Below are positions 12,527 to 24,244 of a DNA stretch of 64,000 nt, in pieces. The notes beneath the pieces are model-generated. The model worked only from the letters and a program-made list of their open reading frames with translations. It had not been told where the DNA came from and did no database searches. The number at the start of each line of letters is the position of its first letter. The first letter of the stretch is position 1. Source of the DNA: Gigaspora margarita (taxonomy: Eukaryota > Glomeromycota > Glomeromycetes > Diversisporales > Gigasporaceae). Location: assembly GCA_009809945.1 (NCBI GenBank), contig WTPW01001245.1, positions 69,070 to 133,069 of the forward strand, in the 5' to 3' direction. The translations under genes and the position numbers were made by a program.

Positions 12527-13294
12527 TATATTACTGTTTTTTTTTTTTTTTTTTTTTTTCAACTTCGACAGCCTCACCGATACTTTATTAGAATATATTA
12601 AATTGGAGTACATTTTTTGAGAACAAGGGTACAACTAGCCACACGTTCACTTTTGGTGCCTAATTTAAGTAGTCCACCTGAAGGTTCTACACTAGCTGCC
12701 ATACCTACAACCCAACTACAGAAGTTGCCTATTTAAACCCTCTGATTCCTACTAACGATCCAACCAATATTTAATTCCAAAGTCTGACATCACTCCATTA
12801 CCACTTAAGGCAATCAAGTGCGACCTGTCTGCACTGGTCTTTAAACTGGAAGGATTACCATTGAACAGCCACGTCCCATTTCATAGTTATTCATGGATTT
12901 TCAGTACCAACGCATCTGCATTATACCGAAACTTGCAGTCCGAATCACTCCAAACCGCTAGGTACCTCCCTTGCCCTTTTAAGGTTCGTTCGAATCCTGG
13001 CACCAACCTCTTTTTATGGTAGCGCCGTCAGAGATCCTAATCTACCTTCTTAATCAGACTTCCCAAACGGGTTTCTGTTTTTCCGGTTCCTTGGATTTTA
13101 TTGCGCCCGTGAGCTCCCATTCAAGATGGTGGAACCAAGGCTACAGGTTTTCTCACCCAACCAATATTGAGCCACAGTTACCGTAACACAGGCCTATTTT
13201 TCATTATCATTGTCAGTGGGTTTTGAACTTTTAACCTGCCACTGGGGGGTGACAACCTGGCCACTTCTCTAGATTGTCACACCCTATATTACTG
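12527..13294 (-). mobile_element. Long SINE-like retroposon, copy 1, with TSD and poly(A)
   Basis: The element occupies 13284 down to 12537 on the minus strand (about 748 bp). It ends in a poly(A) tail (T run 12537-12560) and is flanked by tatattactg at 12527-12536 and 13285-13294. The 5' end (gggtgtgac...) aligns with the tRNA-like head of the second copy at 62223, though its box B is degraded (agttcaaaaccc). The 3' 150 bp (agctagtgtagaacctt...caccaaaagtg...tggctagttgtacc) is strongly similar to the end of copy 2. A taataaag sequence lies about 35 bp before the tail. It is unusually long for a SINE, GC-richer than the genome, and has no coding capacity. Confidence 0.85.
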
Positions 13295-13686
13295 TTTTAA
13301 AAAGATAATATAATTTTTTAGATAATATATTATTGGTTTAAAAAGATAATATAAGTTAGTTTTTATATAAGTTATATATCAGCCTGCCTATAATATAATT
13401 TTTTTAGATGATTTATTACTGTTTTAAAAGATAATATGAGTTGGTTTTTTTTTATTGGACTGGAGCAGAGTGGAATAGAGTAAAAGACCTTATAGCCTTA
13501 CTCATAGAAAATTTTGTGATTTCCGGCTCCCACTCCTGTAATGATAAATTTTTGATCACCCCTGTAAAACTTCTAATCAGCAATTTAATCATTGAGTTGA
13601 TAATTGTATAAGAATTTATGCAAAAGCAAAAGCAAATTTGTTTAAAAATTGATTAATAAACTGATCAATAGTTCAATGCACTTAAA

Positions 13687-16370
13687 ATGCAAATGCACAA
13701 AAGAATTTATATGCCTGAACAAAAAGCCACAAGAAATAATGCTAGAAGAACAAGGTTAGTTTTGATAACACCTAAAGAACAATTAAGTCATCGAAATAAT
13801 GAATTAACAAAAAGGCAAAATCAGCGCAAACAGAAAAATACTATTAGTGAAAAGAAAAATGCAGATCAAAGTGTTGAACAGACACATAATGAAGACTATA
13901 TATCTAAGCGTAATGTTTATTTATTTAATAAAAATTTATTTTAAATTTGTAAATTTTTCTAATTTTTTTACTTTTCAGAAAATCAAAATATTTTGTCACT
14001 TCCACTCGCCTGCCAACTTTCCGATGATGATCACAATATTTTAAAGAAGTTCCATGATGCAGTTTTTGCACTTAAGTTCAACTTCTGTCCTATTTGCAAC
14101 GAAAAATTTCCAACTATTGTATTAATATATACAACAGGATTATGTTATAGATGCAATAATGATAAATTGATATCCAAATGATTTTTAGCTGAAAATGATA
14201 TGAACCCCAGTAAATAAAACTATATAATGCAGTATATAAAATAATAAGATTAAATATATTACATTTTTTAAAAGAAATTCCTATTTAACTTCCTCAACTT
14301 ATTCAAGTTGAAGAAATGCTTATTGCACAAATACTTTCTATATATACTATTTATAAGCTTCAAGGTGGACAGCTCGGATACTGGGGAAATGTAATTAATT
14401 TGCACAAGTTATTCAAGAGTTTATTACCAAGTTACCTCAAAATCCTTCTACGATTGATATTTTAATTGTTTGAAAATCTGGGGAAGATCTTACTTTATTT
14501 CAGGAATTTAAAGTTAAATGATCGAATATTTTGAATTGGTTAAATTATTTTAAAATAATAATCTATTTTATTTAATATTGAAATCGATCAAGATATTCTG
14601 CAAACTCTTCCAGAAAATGGTTCTATATTTGATCGATTGTGTACTGTATACAATAACAATTTAATTATTGAAGAGAATTCTAATTATATTACTAATACTT
14701 CTGAAGACCAGATTAAACATACTTTTATATCTAATCCTGTTTCTAAAAAAACTAAAGAGCCGCAGCATATACTGAAATTAACAACTTGTGAACATGGATA
14801 CCAATATACCAATTAGCTGGTCTACTATTAAAAATAATCCAGTTAATGAATTTGAAGAGGTTGGTTATATAACTAAAGCATTTCCTACTTTATTTCCCAA
14901 AGAAAAGGCAGACTTACATAGTACTTAAAGATATCAACAAGTATATCCTAATGAATATTTTGAATATTTAATAAAATATTATGATGGATGATTTGTACAA
15001 CATAAATGATTTTGATATTTTGCATTAAACTCTATAATGAGATGGAGAGCACTTGAAAATGGAAAAATATATGTATATCAAAATTTGGAAGATGCATATT
15101 TGATAGTCGAAGATATTCAGGAATTACTTTATACCAATTATTTATCAGTGGATCAAATTGTTCAATATGATAATACTCTTCAAGGAACACGACCTTATTG
15201 AAAAAAATGCATAACGGACTTATTGATATGATCAAGCAAATTGGCACAGATGGGTTAATATTTTTTACATTTAGTTTGGCTGATTTACATTGGCCTGACC
15301 TTTATAGACTTATACCAAATACTAGCATACAAGCTACATAGTATCATAATTTAAATGAAAACACTCATATAGAAATATGGTTTTCTACACATCAATTTGA
15401 ATTATTTTTAGAACATGTTTTAATACCTAAATAGAATATTAGTAACTATTGGTATCGGTATGAATGGCAGTACTGAGAGAGTACACATGTACACAGTATT
15501 GGAAAAGTTTCTAATGCACCAATTTTTAATTGGAAAATTATACAACAAAATGAAGAGTTAATGAAAAATATGATTATATAAATTGATTCAATTGCTACTG
15601 CCATGAATTCAGATAGAACCGCATGCATTTCTGAACAACATCCTTGTCGAAAACTATTAGAAGAATTAACTGATGACTTTGATAATTATTGCCAATTAGT
15701 TAATAAAATTCAAAGGCATACAAAATGTTTACCTTCTTCTTGTCTTAAACTAAATAAACATACTGACTTAGAAGAGTATCGATTTGGTTATCTAAAAGAA
15801 TTATGTGATTCTACTATTATATGGTTTGATGATAATAAACAGCCAGAACTATTGCTACATCGTAATGATGTATTAGTTAATCCACATTGTCACATTCAGC
15901 TTCAAGGCTGAAGAGCCAATGTTGATATAAAGCCTATTCTTTCCATTTACACTGCACTTTCTTATGTTGCAAAATATGCTAGCAAATCAAAAACACGGTC
16001 CAAACCATTTAATGAAATATTTTCTTATTTCCTTAATAGTGCAAGTTCTAATAATACAGCTTTAAAGTCAATTTAAAGACTTTTAATGCATACAGAATTT
16101 GAACGGGATTTCCTGCCCAAGAAATATTGTATCTTCTTCTTAACTACCATTAGTTGTATCATCTTGTGTATTTTTTACTTTAAATCTTAATGAAGATGGT
16201 ACACTACGTAAACTAACTCATAATAATAATAATAATTCATCAATTAGAACAGAACCTTCCCATTTACAAATTTATTGGAAGTGTCCTCCTGTTTATGAAG
16301 AAAATTTTTTATTTAACTTAAATAAAAATTATTCATATAGCTCTTTTACACATAAATAGACTCAAGAAAA
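13687..16370 (+). pseudogene. Decayed Helitron Rep (HUH nuclease) gene
   Basis: Fragments in shifting frames, in order: a basic N-terminus (13687-13944); a zinc-ribbon-like CPICNEKFP...CYRC segment (14080-14155); YKLQGGQLGYWGNVIN-like text (14350-14400); segments matching the Helitron-like N-terminal domain (ILQTLPENGSIFD near 14600, TFSLADLHWPDLYRLIP near 15270-15320). The Rep two-histidine motif HVH is readable at 15486-15494 and the YVAKYASKS tyrosine box at 15963-15989. A long clean piece is open at 15603-15911. Many stops and frameshifts show it is dead. The helicase half and the 3' hairpin/CTRR end were not found, so the element is truncated or decayed beyond about 16370. Confidence 0.85.
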
Positions 16371-17361
16371 AATACAGTGTTATTAAAATTTGGCTCTGTC
16401 CATCATCAGTTAACTTTGAACCAACATAAAACAATTATTGCAAATTAAATGTTCTTCTTTAGTTCCAACTATGCTTGACAAAAACTCTTGATGAAAATGT
16501 ATTCAGCTAATAAAAGATTTAAATAAAATAAGTCATGCAACAAATTTCATTATAATAAACTCAGGGTATGATGAACCACTGATTTTGGTTTCGAAATTTC
16601 TGCTTTTTCACTATACAGAGAGATCTATTAATTTTATTAAAATATTTCAAAGTTAATATTGTTACTTATTTAACATAAGATCTAAAGCAACAATTTTCTT
16701 TATTAATTTTCATTATCAGGTTTAGCCTTCACTGATAATGTCAGATAAAGTGTAAAAAACCAAAAGACAAGATCAAAAAGAAATAGATAAGTTTATGCAA
16801 ACTAAAAAAATTAAATTTGCATGTTTTTTTTTTTACATCGTAAAAGAAAAAAAAAATAAATATTGTGTATCTTAATCGTTCAGCCAATTCATTACATGCT
16901 CTATTATTTGTTAGTTCATCAATCTATCAATTTATATATTGATTAATAAATTATTTTTATACAGTATCATTATATTTACGGAATAAGAAATATTAGATAA
17001 AAATGCTACAAGCTTGAGTAGTTTATTGCTAGCTTATTTATCATGGCTTTGTTGTATTAAATGATACTGAGCAAAACCTTGAAAGAAATATTTTATGCAT
17101 TCGGTAAGTTTCATCTCATAGAATTGTTTTTAATTATTTTATATAAATAATGCAAATTTGAAGTGATTAAATATATAAGAACTTTCTTAAAGTTACAAAT
17201 TTAATTCCCAAATTTACATTTGAATAGTCTCTTCATTATATATGTTATTATCGAATATTTACTAAACATAATCAAACCAAACTTCCTATAATATAACAAT
17301 GGAATCAATGTGACAAAGCATTGTCTAGCAGTTCAATTGTAAATATGAAAATAAAACATGA
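16371..17361. other. Intergenic, possible decayed Helitron tail
   Basis: Expected position of the Helitron helicase domain, but I could not recognise helicase motifs. Text is AT-rich with no bounded feature. Confidence 0.4.
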
Positions 17362-17533
17362 TATAGTCCGGGGCAGCAAGAAGCATCCAATTTTTTTGGG
17401 GGTGCCAAATTTAGGTTATGTAATACAACTTCTGATTGGCTAATTTTATTTAAGTGCCACATTTGGGTTATAAAGCACAACTTCTGATCGGCTAATTTTT
17501 ATTAAGGTGCCAAAATTAATTTTTTAATAATGA

Positions 17534-19801
17534 TTATCCCATGGGTACTATGTATACACTAGTGGAAAAAATCCTACATATTCTCATGCATTATTAATAA
17601 GTATTTATATAAATTCATTAGTAATAAATACACGCGATTAATGGCCGGAACTTGATTTTTAAAATTGTCATTAATAAAAGCAATAATTGCAATAAAAATC
17701 TTGCATTTTTATTACATTTGATAACATTTACATTACATTTTACATTGCACAATTAAAAATTAACATGGTAATGGAAATGGTAATGAATTTCCTTATCACT
17801 ATTATTTGCATTTTATTGTTATAATTTATAATATCGTGATAAGTTGGAGGAATGTAAGAAGAAACGCGATCAGATAATTCATTTGATGGTGTGGAGAATC
17901 TTGAATGTGAAGGTCGAGAGATACATAATGGTTGCTGAGTGTTCGATTGTTGCTGAATATTTGATGGTTGTTGAATATTGGAAAGATTAGAAAGTTTGAG
18001 GATGTGTGATAGTTTGTTTAATGAAGTTGATATGCGTGTAGGTGGCTTAAATGGTTTGAATAGCTTTGATTTGCGTGATGCCTTTGAATTATGAGTTTTT
18101 TTTGGATGGTGCAATTGTTCTTGCGATTGTCATGTGATTGTTCTTGTGATTGTTTGTGCGATTGTTCATGCGATTGTTTATACTATTGTTCACTGGATTG
18201 TACTTGCACATACAATAGTGCATCCAATAGTTCGTATGATGGTTCATATGATAGTTTATACAATGATTTGTTTGATGGTTTACACAATGGTTCCTGTAAT
18301 AATTCATGCGATGGTTCATGCGATAGTTCTTTCAATGGTTCGTTGGATAGTTCTTGTAGTTGAAAATCATAAATATAAAAAAATTTTTTTAAAAAAAGTA
18401 GTATGGTAAAATGTACATACCTTTGTCATGTTCATCTTCCTCATAATCCAAATAATTCCATTCAGAAAAATACTCAAATTCTTCATAAGGTATATCATTA
18501 ACATCTAAGGAAATTAGCATTGATGTATTGTGAAGTTTTTGATTATCATTAGGATTATTGTAGGCATGAATTCCTTCACGGCTATGATGTCCAGAAAATT
18601 CCATACATTCATCTTCTGGAACATTAAGATCTTTGAGCCATTAAATTGCCATTTGACGCAAAGAATGATTGGATATTTTATGCTCATTATCAAGATTAAT
18701 ATCTGTTAGACTTGCGATTTTTGCCATCATTGTGTTTAATTTATTGGACCCCATATGGCTGGATTTAAACCAAATACCCTTCATTTTATCTAATAAAAAC
18801 AGAAGTTAAAAAATGATATTAGTAAATAAACAAATAAAAAAAAAAACATTAACCCTTTGCTACTTGTGTAGTTTCCAAAAACAAGGAGGCACAAGCATGA
18901 TTAGAACATAAAGAAATTATATAAAGAATATTGCTAATTGGTTTAAAATGGTTATTGGCTTGATTAGGAGGAATAGATATTTTTTGTGCTGAACTTTTTC
19001 CATATTTGTTCCGTTTTAATGCCCCACGTTGATTGTTTTTCTCGTAATTAAAGGTTAGATAAAGTCCACCATTATTATGGCGAGAGATATCATTAAAAGC
19101 AATTCTTTTAGCATCACTCCATAGAGGCCACAAAGAAGTGATAGCCAAAAGAATACACATCACGTCAAACTTTCATTATCATCAGGTTGCATTGTTTTAT
19201 GATCAAGTATATGAAAAATCTCTCCGAAGTTAATGCTGATGCTTTTTCAGTTTCTCCTAAACCTTCTCTTTGAAGCTTCTTCATTTTACCATCAAGTGTT
19301 CGTAAGAGTTTGCTAAAACGATACGAATCCCACAGGTTGCATGGCTTGATCATACTATACTCTCTCAAATAGTGGGCTAAGGAGGAATAACAGTTATGCA
19401 GACTTTCTGCTTTATAGTTATTTCTGTCCAACCTTTTTAGCCAGGTAAGAAACCTGCAAAGGAAATCTTCTAATTCAGTTAACTCCCCAATATGTTCAAA
19501 ATGAGTTTCATAATTTATAGTTTCACAAAAATGTTCAACTAAACATAACCACTTTGCAGTACACTTATCAGTATTCTCAACACGGGAGAGGTTTTGTAAT
19601 TCAAGAACTTTATCATCAGTAGGTGCGGCATTAACTCTCATTATAAAATGTATGTATTCATAAAAAAAAATATAAATGTATATCGATATGTAAAAAAAAA
19701 AAGAAAAAAAAGATCGATCTAATTTTATTTAAATTACCTTATTAAGAAAGTATGATGAATGATGTAATTCCACTAGTGTATACACTATACCCATGGGATA
19801 A
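17534..19801. mobile_element. Crypton-like element bounded by ~32-bp inverted repeats
   Basis: Inverted ends ttatcccatgggta...tgtatacactagtgga (17534-17565) and its complement (19769-19801) enclose a minus-strand tyrosine-recombinase relic that fills most of the interior. No target duplication is visible, in keeping with tyrosine-recombinase integration, but terminal inverted repeats are not typical of Cryptons, so this border may be a special variant or a host repeat. Confidence 0.6.
17740..19641 (-). pseudogene. Crypton-type tyrosine recombinase (DUF3504-like), decayed
   Basis: Would cut and rejoin DNA through a tyrosine nucleophile during element integration. From 19641: an N-terminal SAM-like domain (KCTAKWLCLVEHF...DFLCRFLTWLKR...LAHYLREY), then the catalytic core. 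The first catalytic Arg region reads CGLYG where CGLRGG is expected, followed by a one-base shift into SDAKRIAF. GGLYLTFNYEKNNQRGALKRNKYGKS and ISIPPN follow. The second half keeps NHSLR (HxxR) near 18680, SGHHS and HAY (18600-18560), i.e. the His and nucleophilic Tyr. A stop sits in QMAI*WLKDL. After FSEWNYLDYEEDEHD a GTATGT donor at about 18420 suggests an intron leading to a Ser/Glu/Gln-rich tail built of 12-bp repeats (18360-18120) and further Gln/Asn-rich text to 17740. Lost Arg, at least two frameshifts and stops make it inactive. Confidence 0.8.
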
Positions 19802-19805
19802 GCAA

Positions 19806-19937
19806 GTTATTTAATAGATATCTGTGAATACAGGATATTCTACAGTTTAATAGTAAAAATCACATGTCCAAAGGCCATGTAATTTTACTATTAAACTGTA
19901 AAATATCCCGTATTCACAGATATCCATTAAATAACAA
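19806..19937. repeat. Foldback (hairpin) element with ~62-bp arms
   Basis: gttatttaatagatatctgt...acagatatcYattaaataac with tacagtttaatagtaaaa and its complement inside, and a short loop (cacatgtccaaaggccatg). Near-perfect self-complementarity suggests a MITE or a recent inverted duplication. Confidence 0.75.
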
Positions 19938-20298
19938 GTAAGTATTAACCAATAAAATTAGTTGCATGTGACTAGCATTAATATAATTGTATAATTTCTT
20001 TGTGCCAAATTTCTGTTTCACTATTAAAATTACCAAACTTTGATCTCTTATAACTCTTGTAAAAAGCAAGGTATTAAAAATCTGTCTTACAGATTTGTAG
20101 TTTAGATTATAAATAATAAATTTGTAAGAGGGATTTTTAAAATAATTATTTGTTATGAAGTTATAAGACTTTAAACAACTGCAAAAAAATTGGATGTTTT
20201 TTGCTGTCCCATACTATAGGAAGGAGGAGCAAGTTGACAAAATTTTTATAGATAAATTAAATACTATCATGGGGTAAAATGTGATATTGATGAAGGTA

Positions 20299-20671
20299 GT
20301 AGCTATCTCACAAAAAATTTCTGGTCATGTGATTTTTTTGTGGCACAAACCAATCAAATTTTGAGATCAGGTATAACGTGAAAATTAAAAAAATAAAACA
20401 ATCAAATAAAGCAAATGAATTAAAGTAATAAATCGAGTGGTTAGGGTTTGGTTTTGATGCTTGTTAGAGCGCTACTAGTACAAAATTTTGCAAGAAATTT
20501 TTTTTGTTAATGTGCAGTAGACGATTTCATAGACAAACTTTAGAGTTATTAACAATTTTTTATGAAAAATCATAAAAAGCGCGATTTTTACATTACACCT
20601 GATCCTAAAATTCAATTGGTTTGCACCATGACAAAGTCACATGACCAAAAAATTTTTTGTGGGTTAACTAC
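20299..20671. mobile_element. MITE with ~85-bp terminal inverted repeats
   Basis: Left arm ...cacaaaaaatttctggtcatgtga...aaaccaatcaaatttt.agatcaggt.taacgt and the complement of the right arm match with scattered changes. The centre carries gttagggtttggtt and acaaaattttgcaagaaatt. Related text occurs at about 39425-39735, 46530-46660 and 47030-47070, so this is a dispersed family. Target duplication unclear. Confidence 0.6.
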
Positions 20672-21527
20672 ATAGGTTTCAAAGGATGATTAATTGAAAT
20701 ACACTGCGCTACATTTCAAATGACAATCAATCATGCATACAACAATACCTAATAAACAATTATGATTGACAATTCATATCAGTACTCTACAAACAATCAT
20801 GCATACAATTAATCATGCATAATCAATCATGCATGCTCGGAGCTCGGCTTATAGTAAAATGAGTTAGAAACTATTCAACCCATTGTATGATATACAAAAT
20901 ATGATAAAATTGTATATAGGGTATCATACTGTTGTAGTCTCGTAGTTTCTATAAGATTCTATAAATGTTAAATTAGTGATTCCCATAATTCCTGTATAGT
21001 ATCATATGATGTTAGATTGATAATTTCCATAATATTTGTAAAGTATAAAAAGAAGATTAATTTATATTTTTTCTAGTTAGTAATCTTCAGATTATATATA
21101 ATTAAGTCCAATAAAGTATAAAATAGACTTTGACTATATTAATATCCAGTCACGTTAATACTAAATCAGGCAAAATTACTAAGTCATGCCTCTGGCGAAC
21201 TGCCTTTTATTATATTGTGTATAAAATCTATAATGCACAAAACAATTCCCCTGTAACAATACTAAATTTGTAAAGAAGTTCCTGGTTCTCTATTTAAATG
21301 TACTTAGATCGGTTCTCATTTATAAACTTTATTTTGATATTTATCAAAATTTTTAGTTACTTATGCATTAATACATTTCAATTTGATATATAGTTATTCA
21401 TATATTACATAGACACATTTGACTTTAGACAATATTTCACCAAATCCAAATCCAAAATAGGGACAATATTAATTTCACTGATTATACAAATTTCTGAAAT
21501 TTTGATACTTCTGAAAATGGTTATATG
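20672..21527. other. Spacer with atgcat-type short repeats
   Basis: Dispersed aatcatgcat motifs (20730-20850) near the left end; the remainder is AT-rich with no bounded feature. Confidence 0.45.
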
Positions 21528-21531
21528 TACT

Positions 21532-22096
21532 GCCAACCAGGCTCTGGCTCTTCCGGGTCAACCTAAATTCAACCAAACCAAACCAACCAAACCAGATGAC
21601 CTATCAAATGAGGCGTGTTAGATTCAGTGAGTGGATAAGTCAAGGCTTCAGTCATCGATACTTCAGGATAACTCCCTCAAAACAAACAATTACAATATCT
21701 ATAGTAAGTCGGGATACAGAGATCTTACTACTATGCCACTTAGTAGTAGATCAGGGTAAGTTTATATTATGTTTATAAAGAATGTATAGAGTTTATTAAA
21801 AATGAATTATTCAATAACACCAAGATATATTTTCTCAAGGGCATCAAGCCTTTATTTATAATAAACAATAGTTTTACAACTAAATGTTATTTGTACAATA
21901 AATCTAATAAATCTGTTATATCTAATAAATTGCATAAATTTAAAAAATCTGATATATCTAATAAATCTGATATAACTGATAAATCACATAAATCTAATAA
22001 ATCCAATAAATGCAATAAATGTGATAAATTATACTTAATCCTGTGATCTTGATCACTGTAAGGCGCAGTCAAGTAGATCAAGTCACGAGGTTCACA
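21532..22096 (-). repeat. LTR (downstream in element orientation), 565 bp
   Basis: Matches 25192-25736 over its whole length with base changes and a ~20-bp indel near cttcagtcatc. Contains an internal aaatctRataaatc tandem (about 21898-22025) that yields Lys/Ser/Asn repeats in any open frame. Confidence 0.9.
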
Positions 22097-22187
22097 TTTC
22101 TCTCTCACTTAAGATCGAGCCCCATGAGACCAATTCCTTGGACCTTCCAATGAACATTCTACCAGGATCAAAGATCAGGGGTTTGCT

Positions 22188-22445
22188 CTACAATAGTAAG
22201 TACAGGGTGACGTCTTTGGTTAAATTCTTCAGATTTTTTGCAAACTCCTTTAACTCTATCTTTTCTTTATTTTGGTTCAATTTCATCTTCACTAATCCTT
22301 TCACAACTTGATTGGCAGCAGCATCAAATGTCAAGACCTGTTCAGGTCTGAATTCTTCCCTTCTGAAATTGCTCAGATCACACATAATTCCATACCAGTA
22401 TGCATAAACTTTTTGATTCCAATTTTTGTGGGTCCCTTCTAACAC
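22188..22445 (-). CDS. Unknown 85-aa open frame inside the LTR element
   Basis: Open frame between the Sel1-like relic and the downstream LTR. Residues are mixed with a charged central part (RREEFRPEQVLTFDAA, KMKLNQNKEKIELKEF), which looks like true protein sequence. I do not recognise the family. It may be the tail of the element's own protein or of the captured gene. No intact start context can be argued. Confidence 0.3.
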   Translation of the reverse strand: MLEGTHKNWNQKVYAYWYGIMCDLSNFRREEFRPEQVLTFDAAANQVVKGLVKMKLNQNKEKIELKEFAKNLKNLTKDVTLYLLL

Positions 22446-22509
22446 TTTTGTTGTGAAGCTTCTACTTCCAAGGTAATTTTGTATATCAGGGTTTTTATCT
22501 TTAGCAGGG

Positions 22510-23740
22510 TTTGGGTATAGTTCTAATGGCTTTCTTTATCTTTTCCAACCATGATTCCACTTTGACAGTAAGATCCTTCAGAATCGAAATTACTACCTAT
22601 ATTTTCACCTTTGGCTTATTTCACATACTATTTGCATTCTCCTTTTCTTCTGACTTCGATTCCGTCCTGATAATAGTATCCAATATTTATCATTTCTTCT
22701 TCAACACTAATATCAGCAGATTTCTAGATTACTTCATTTTTGTTCGATTCGACTCTAATTTTTTCTCTGTCACCAACCTTTGGCAGTTTTTTGATTTTGG
22801 TGCGTTTTACTCTATCAGTTTCTTTGGTTTATCCTCTTCATACAACTAATTCTTATTTCAAAATTTCTCTACTATTTTCAACCACAATTCATACACACAA
22901 CATAGTGTTTCTCCTTCTAGGATACTTCATAATTCTTTTCTTGATTACTTTTATTATCACTTTCTTCTAGAGCATTATTCACGATTTCTACTTCTGGGTT
23001 CAATTACATTCTGCCACAATCATCTATCCTAGCTAACTCTTGATAATCTATCAAAGTGTTTGAAAACAGAATGGAAGTTGAAAAAGGAATTTTATTCACG
23101 TGATCAGTTTCAGTAACTTTTTCAATGATTTTAAGAGCTTCACTATCCTTCTGGTCGAATCTGGCTCTGACTTCTAACACCATATCTCTGTACTTTTCAA
23201 CTTTATCTCCATTTTCGCAGCAAGGTCCAACCAGGTATATTTCTTCAATGCTCTCTAGGTCCATCGGTCTTTGATAATAAATGAATTTCTTATCTTCATC
23301 CTTTTCACTGTCTTCTTTATCCACAATTGTCTCATCATTATCTTCTTTTTTATTGCTTTTGACAGGTTCGCCATTCCTGATTCTGATCCCATTTTTATGA
23401 ATATGTTCAATTCTTTTTTTAACATCTTCTATCTTTGCTGATTTTTGACAGCAATCAAATGTTTTGTAATCATTTTTCTTGGTGCCAATTTCTTTGTTTC
23501 TACCTTTTTCAAAAATGATTTCACAATTATGGCAGTCACAGTCATACATTTCAACATTTTCCACTTTAGAGGCTCTTGACGTGTAGTAGGCATTGAGTAA
23601 GTATCCATTTTAAGTTCATTTTTATTTCTTTTGAATGGCTTAGTTTTACTTTTATTCTTTCTAATTTCATTTTCATTACAGCATCCAAGATTATTCATTC
23701 TATCAGAATATTCATATTAGCAGAGCTCCCTTTTTCTTCT
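22510..23740 (-). pseudogene. Sel1-like repeat relic carried inside the LTR element
   Basis: On the minus strand, NNLGCCNENEI (about 23695), TFDCCQKSAK (23455), KKFIYYQRPMDLESIEEIYLVGPCCENGDKVEK (23290-23190, partly) and KSADISVEE...INIGYYYQDGIEV (22725-22650) show the spacing and residues of Sel1 repeats (YYQKSA, GxCYENGIGVEK). A further diverged copy follows (NIGSNFDSEGSYCQSGIMVGKD). A 186-codon frame (23564-23004) is open; upstream and downstream parts are in other frames with stops. This resembles the Sel1-kinase genes of the window rather than a retroelement gene. Confidence 0.65.
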
Positions 23741-24211
23741 TCAAGACCTACAAGCTTTGGAATTTATTCCTGCAAGACTTCTAGATAATTATCAATCAAG
23801 TTTGCTAAAATTACTTCAAGATCTGATTTATCATCATTCTGTTTCAGGTCTACACTAAGTAATTTTTTACCTTCATTTTCTTTAATTATTTCAGGGATGT
23901 AATATGACTCAAAATCTCTGGTTACAGCTACTCTTTTTCAATGAGGCATCACTGGGTGAACTTGGGCAACCCTTGCTAGGTACTTGCTCTTGAAGGGAAC
24001 ATCAGAGGTTTTGATACCTGGGAGATCGACACCAAGGTATACTACTTCCTCCTTTTGGGTTTTTCAAGAGTGGTCTTTGCTTCACATAGGGTGGGAATAC
24101 TTGTATAGGACAGTTTTGGCAGACATATTTTGGTATAGCAACAGACATACGACATTTTTTATGTCTTATTCAACAATAATGAAATTATGTCTTTTAACAC
24201 TTCTAACATAA
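23741..24211 (-). pseudogene. Unknown broken reading frame in the LTR element
   Basis: Minus-strand frame with scattered stops: VVYLGVDLPGIKTSDVPFKSK...VAQVHPVMPH, then KRVAVTRDFESYYIPEIIKE and a Leu-rich helical stretch (SDLEVILANLIDNYLEVL). Composition is protein-like. It lies where gag or another element protein would be, but no zinc knuckle or protease motif is clear. Confidence 0.35.
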
Positions 24212-24244
24212 AGTTTAGGACTTGAGGATAGTGATACAGATCGA

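Larger units (their letters stand above)
17362..20218. mobile_element. Mariner-like TIR shell with nested insertions
   Basis: Left end tagtccggggcagcaagaag (from 17364) and the reverse complement of the right end, tagtatgggacagcaaaaaa (to 20216), are inverted over about 37 bp and followed by catccaattttttt on both sides. Both ends abut TA (17362-17363, 20217-20218), as expected for Tc1/mariner insertion. Just inside the left end two ~60-bp direct copies start gtgccaaattt/gtgccacattt. The transposase is absent; the interior is occupied by a Crypton-like element and a foldback. The terminus resembles that of the element at 39791-40129. Confidence 0.65.

Noticed and set aside
12520-13294. A structural RNA or rRNA fragment, because of the GC-rich patch
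   Set aside because: No rRNA or tRNA secondary structure matched; TSD, poly(A) and the second copy identify it as a retroposon.
20877-21520. Solo LTR or promoter upstream of the LTR element
   Set aside because: No second copy in the window and no TG...CA ends.
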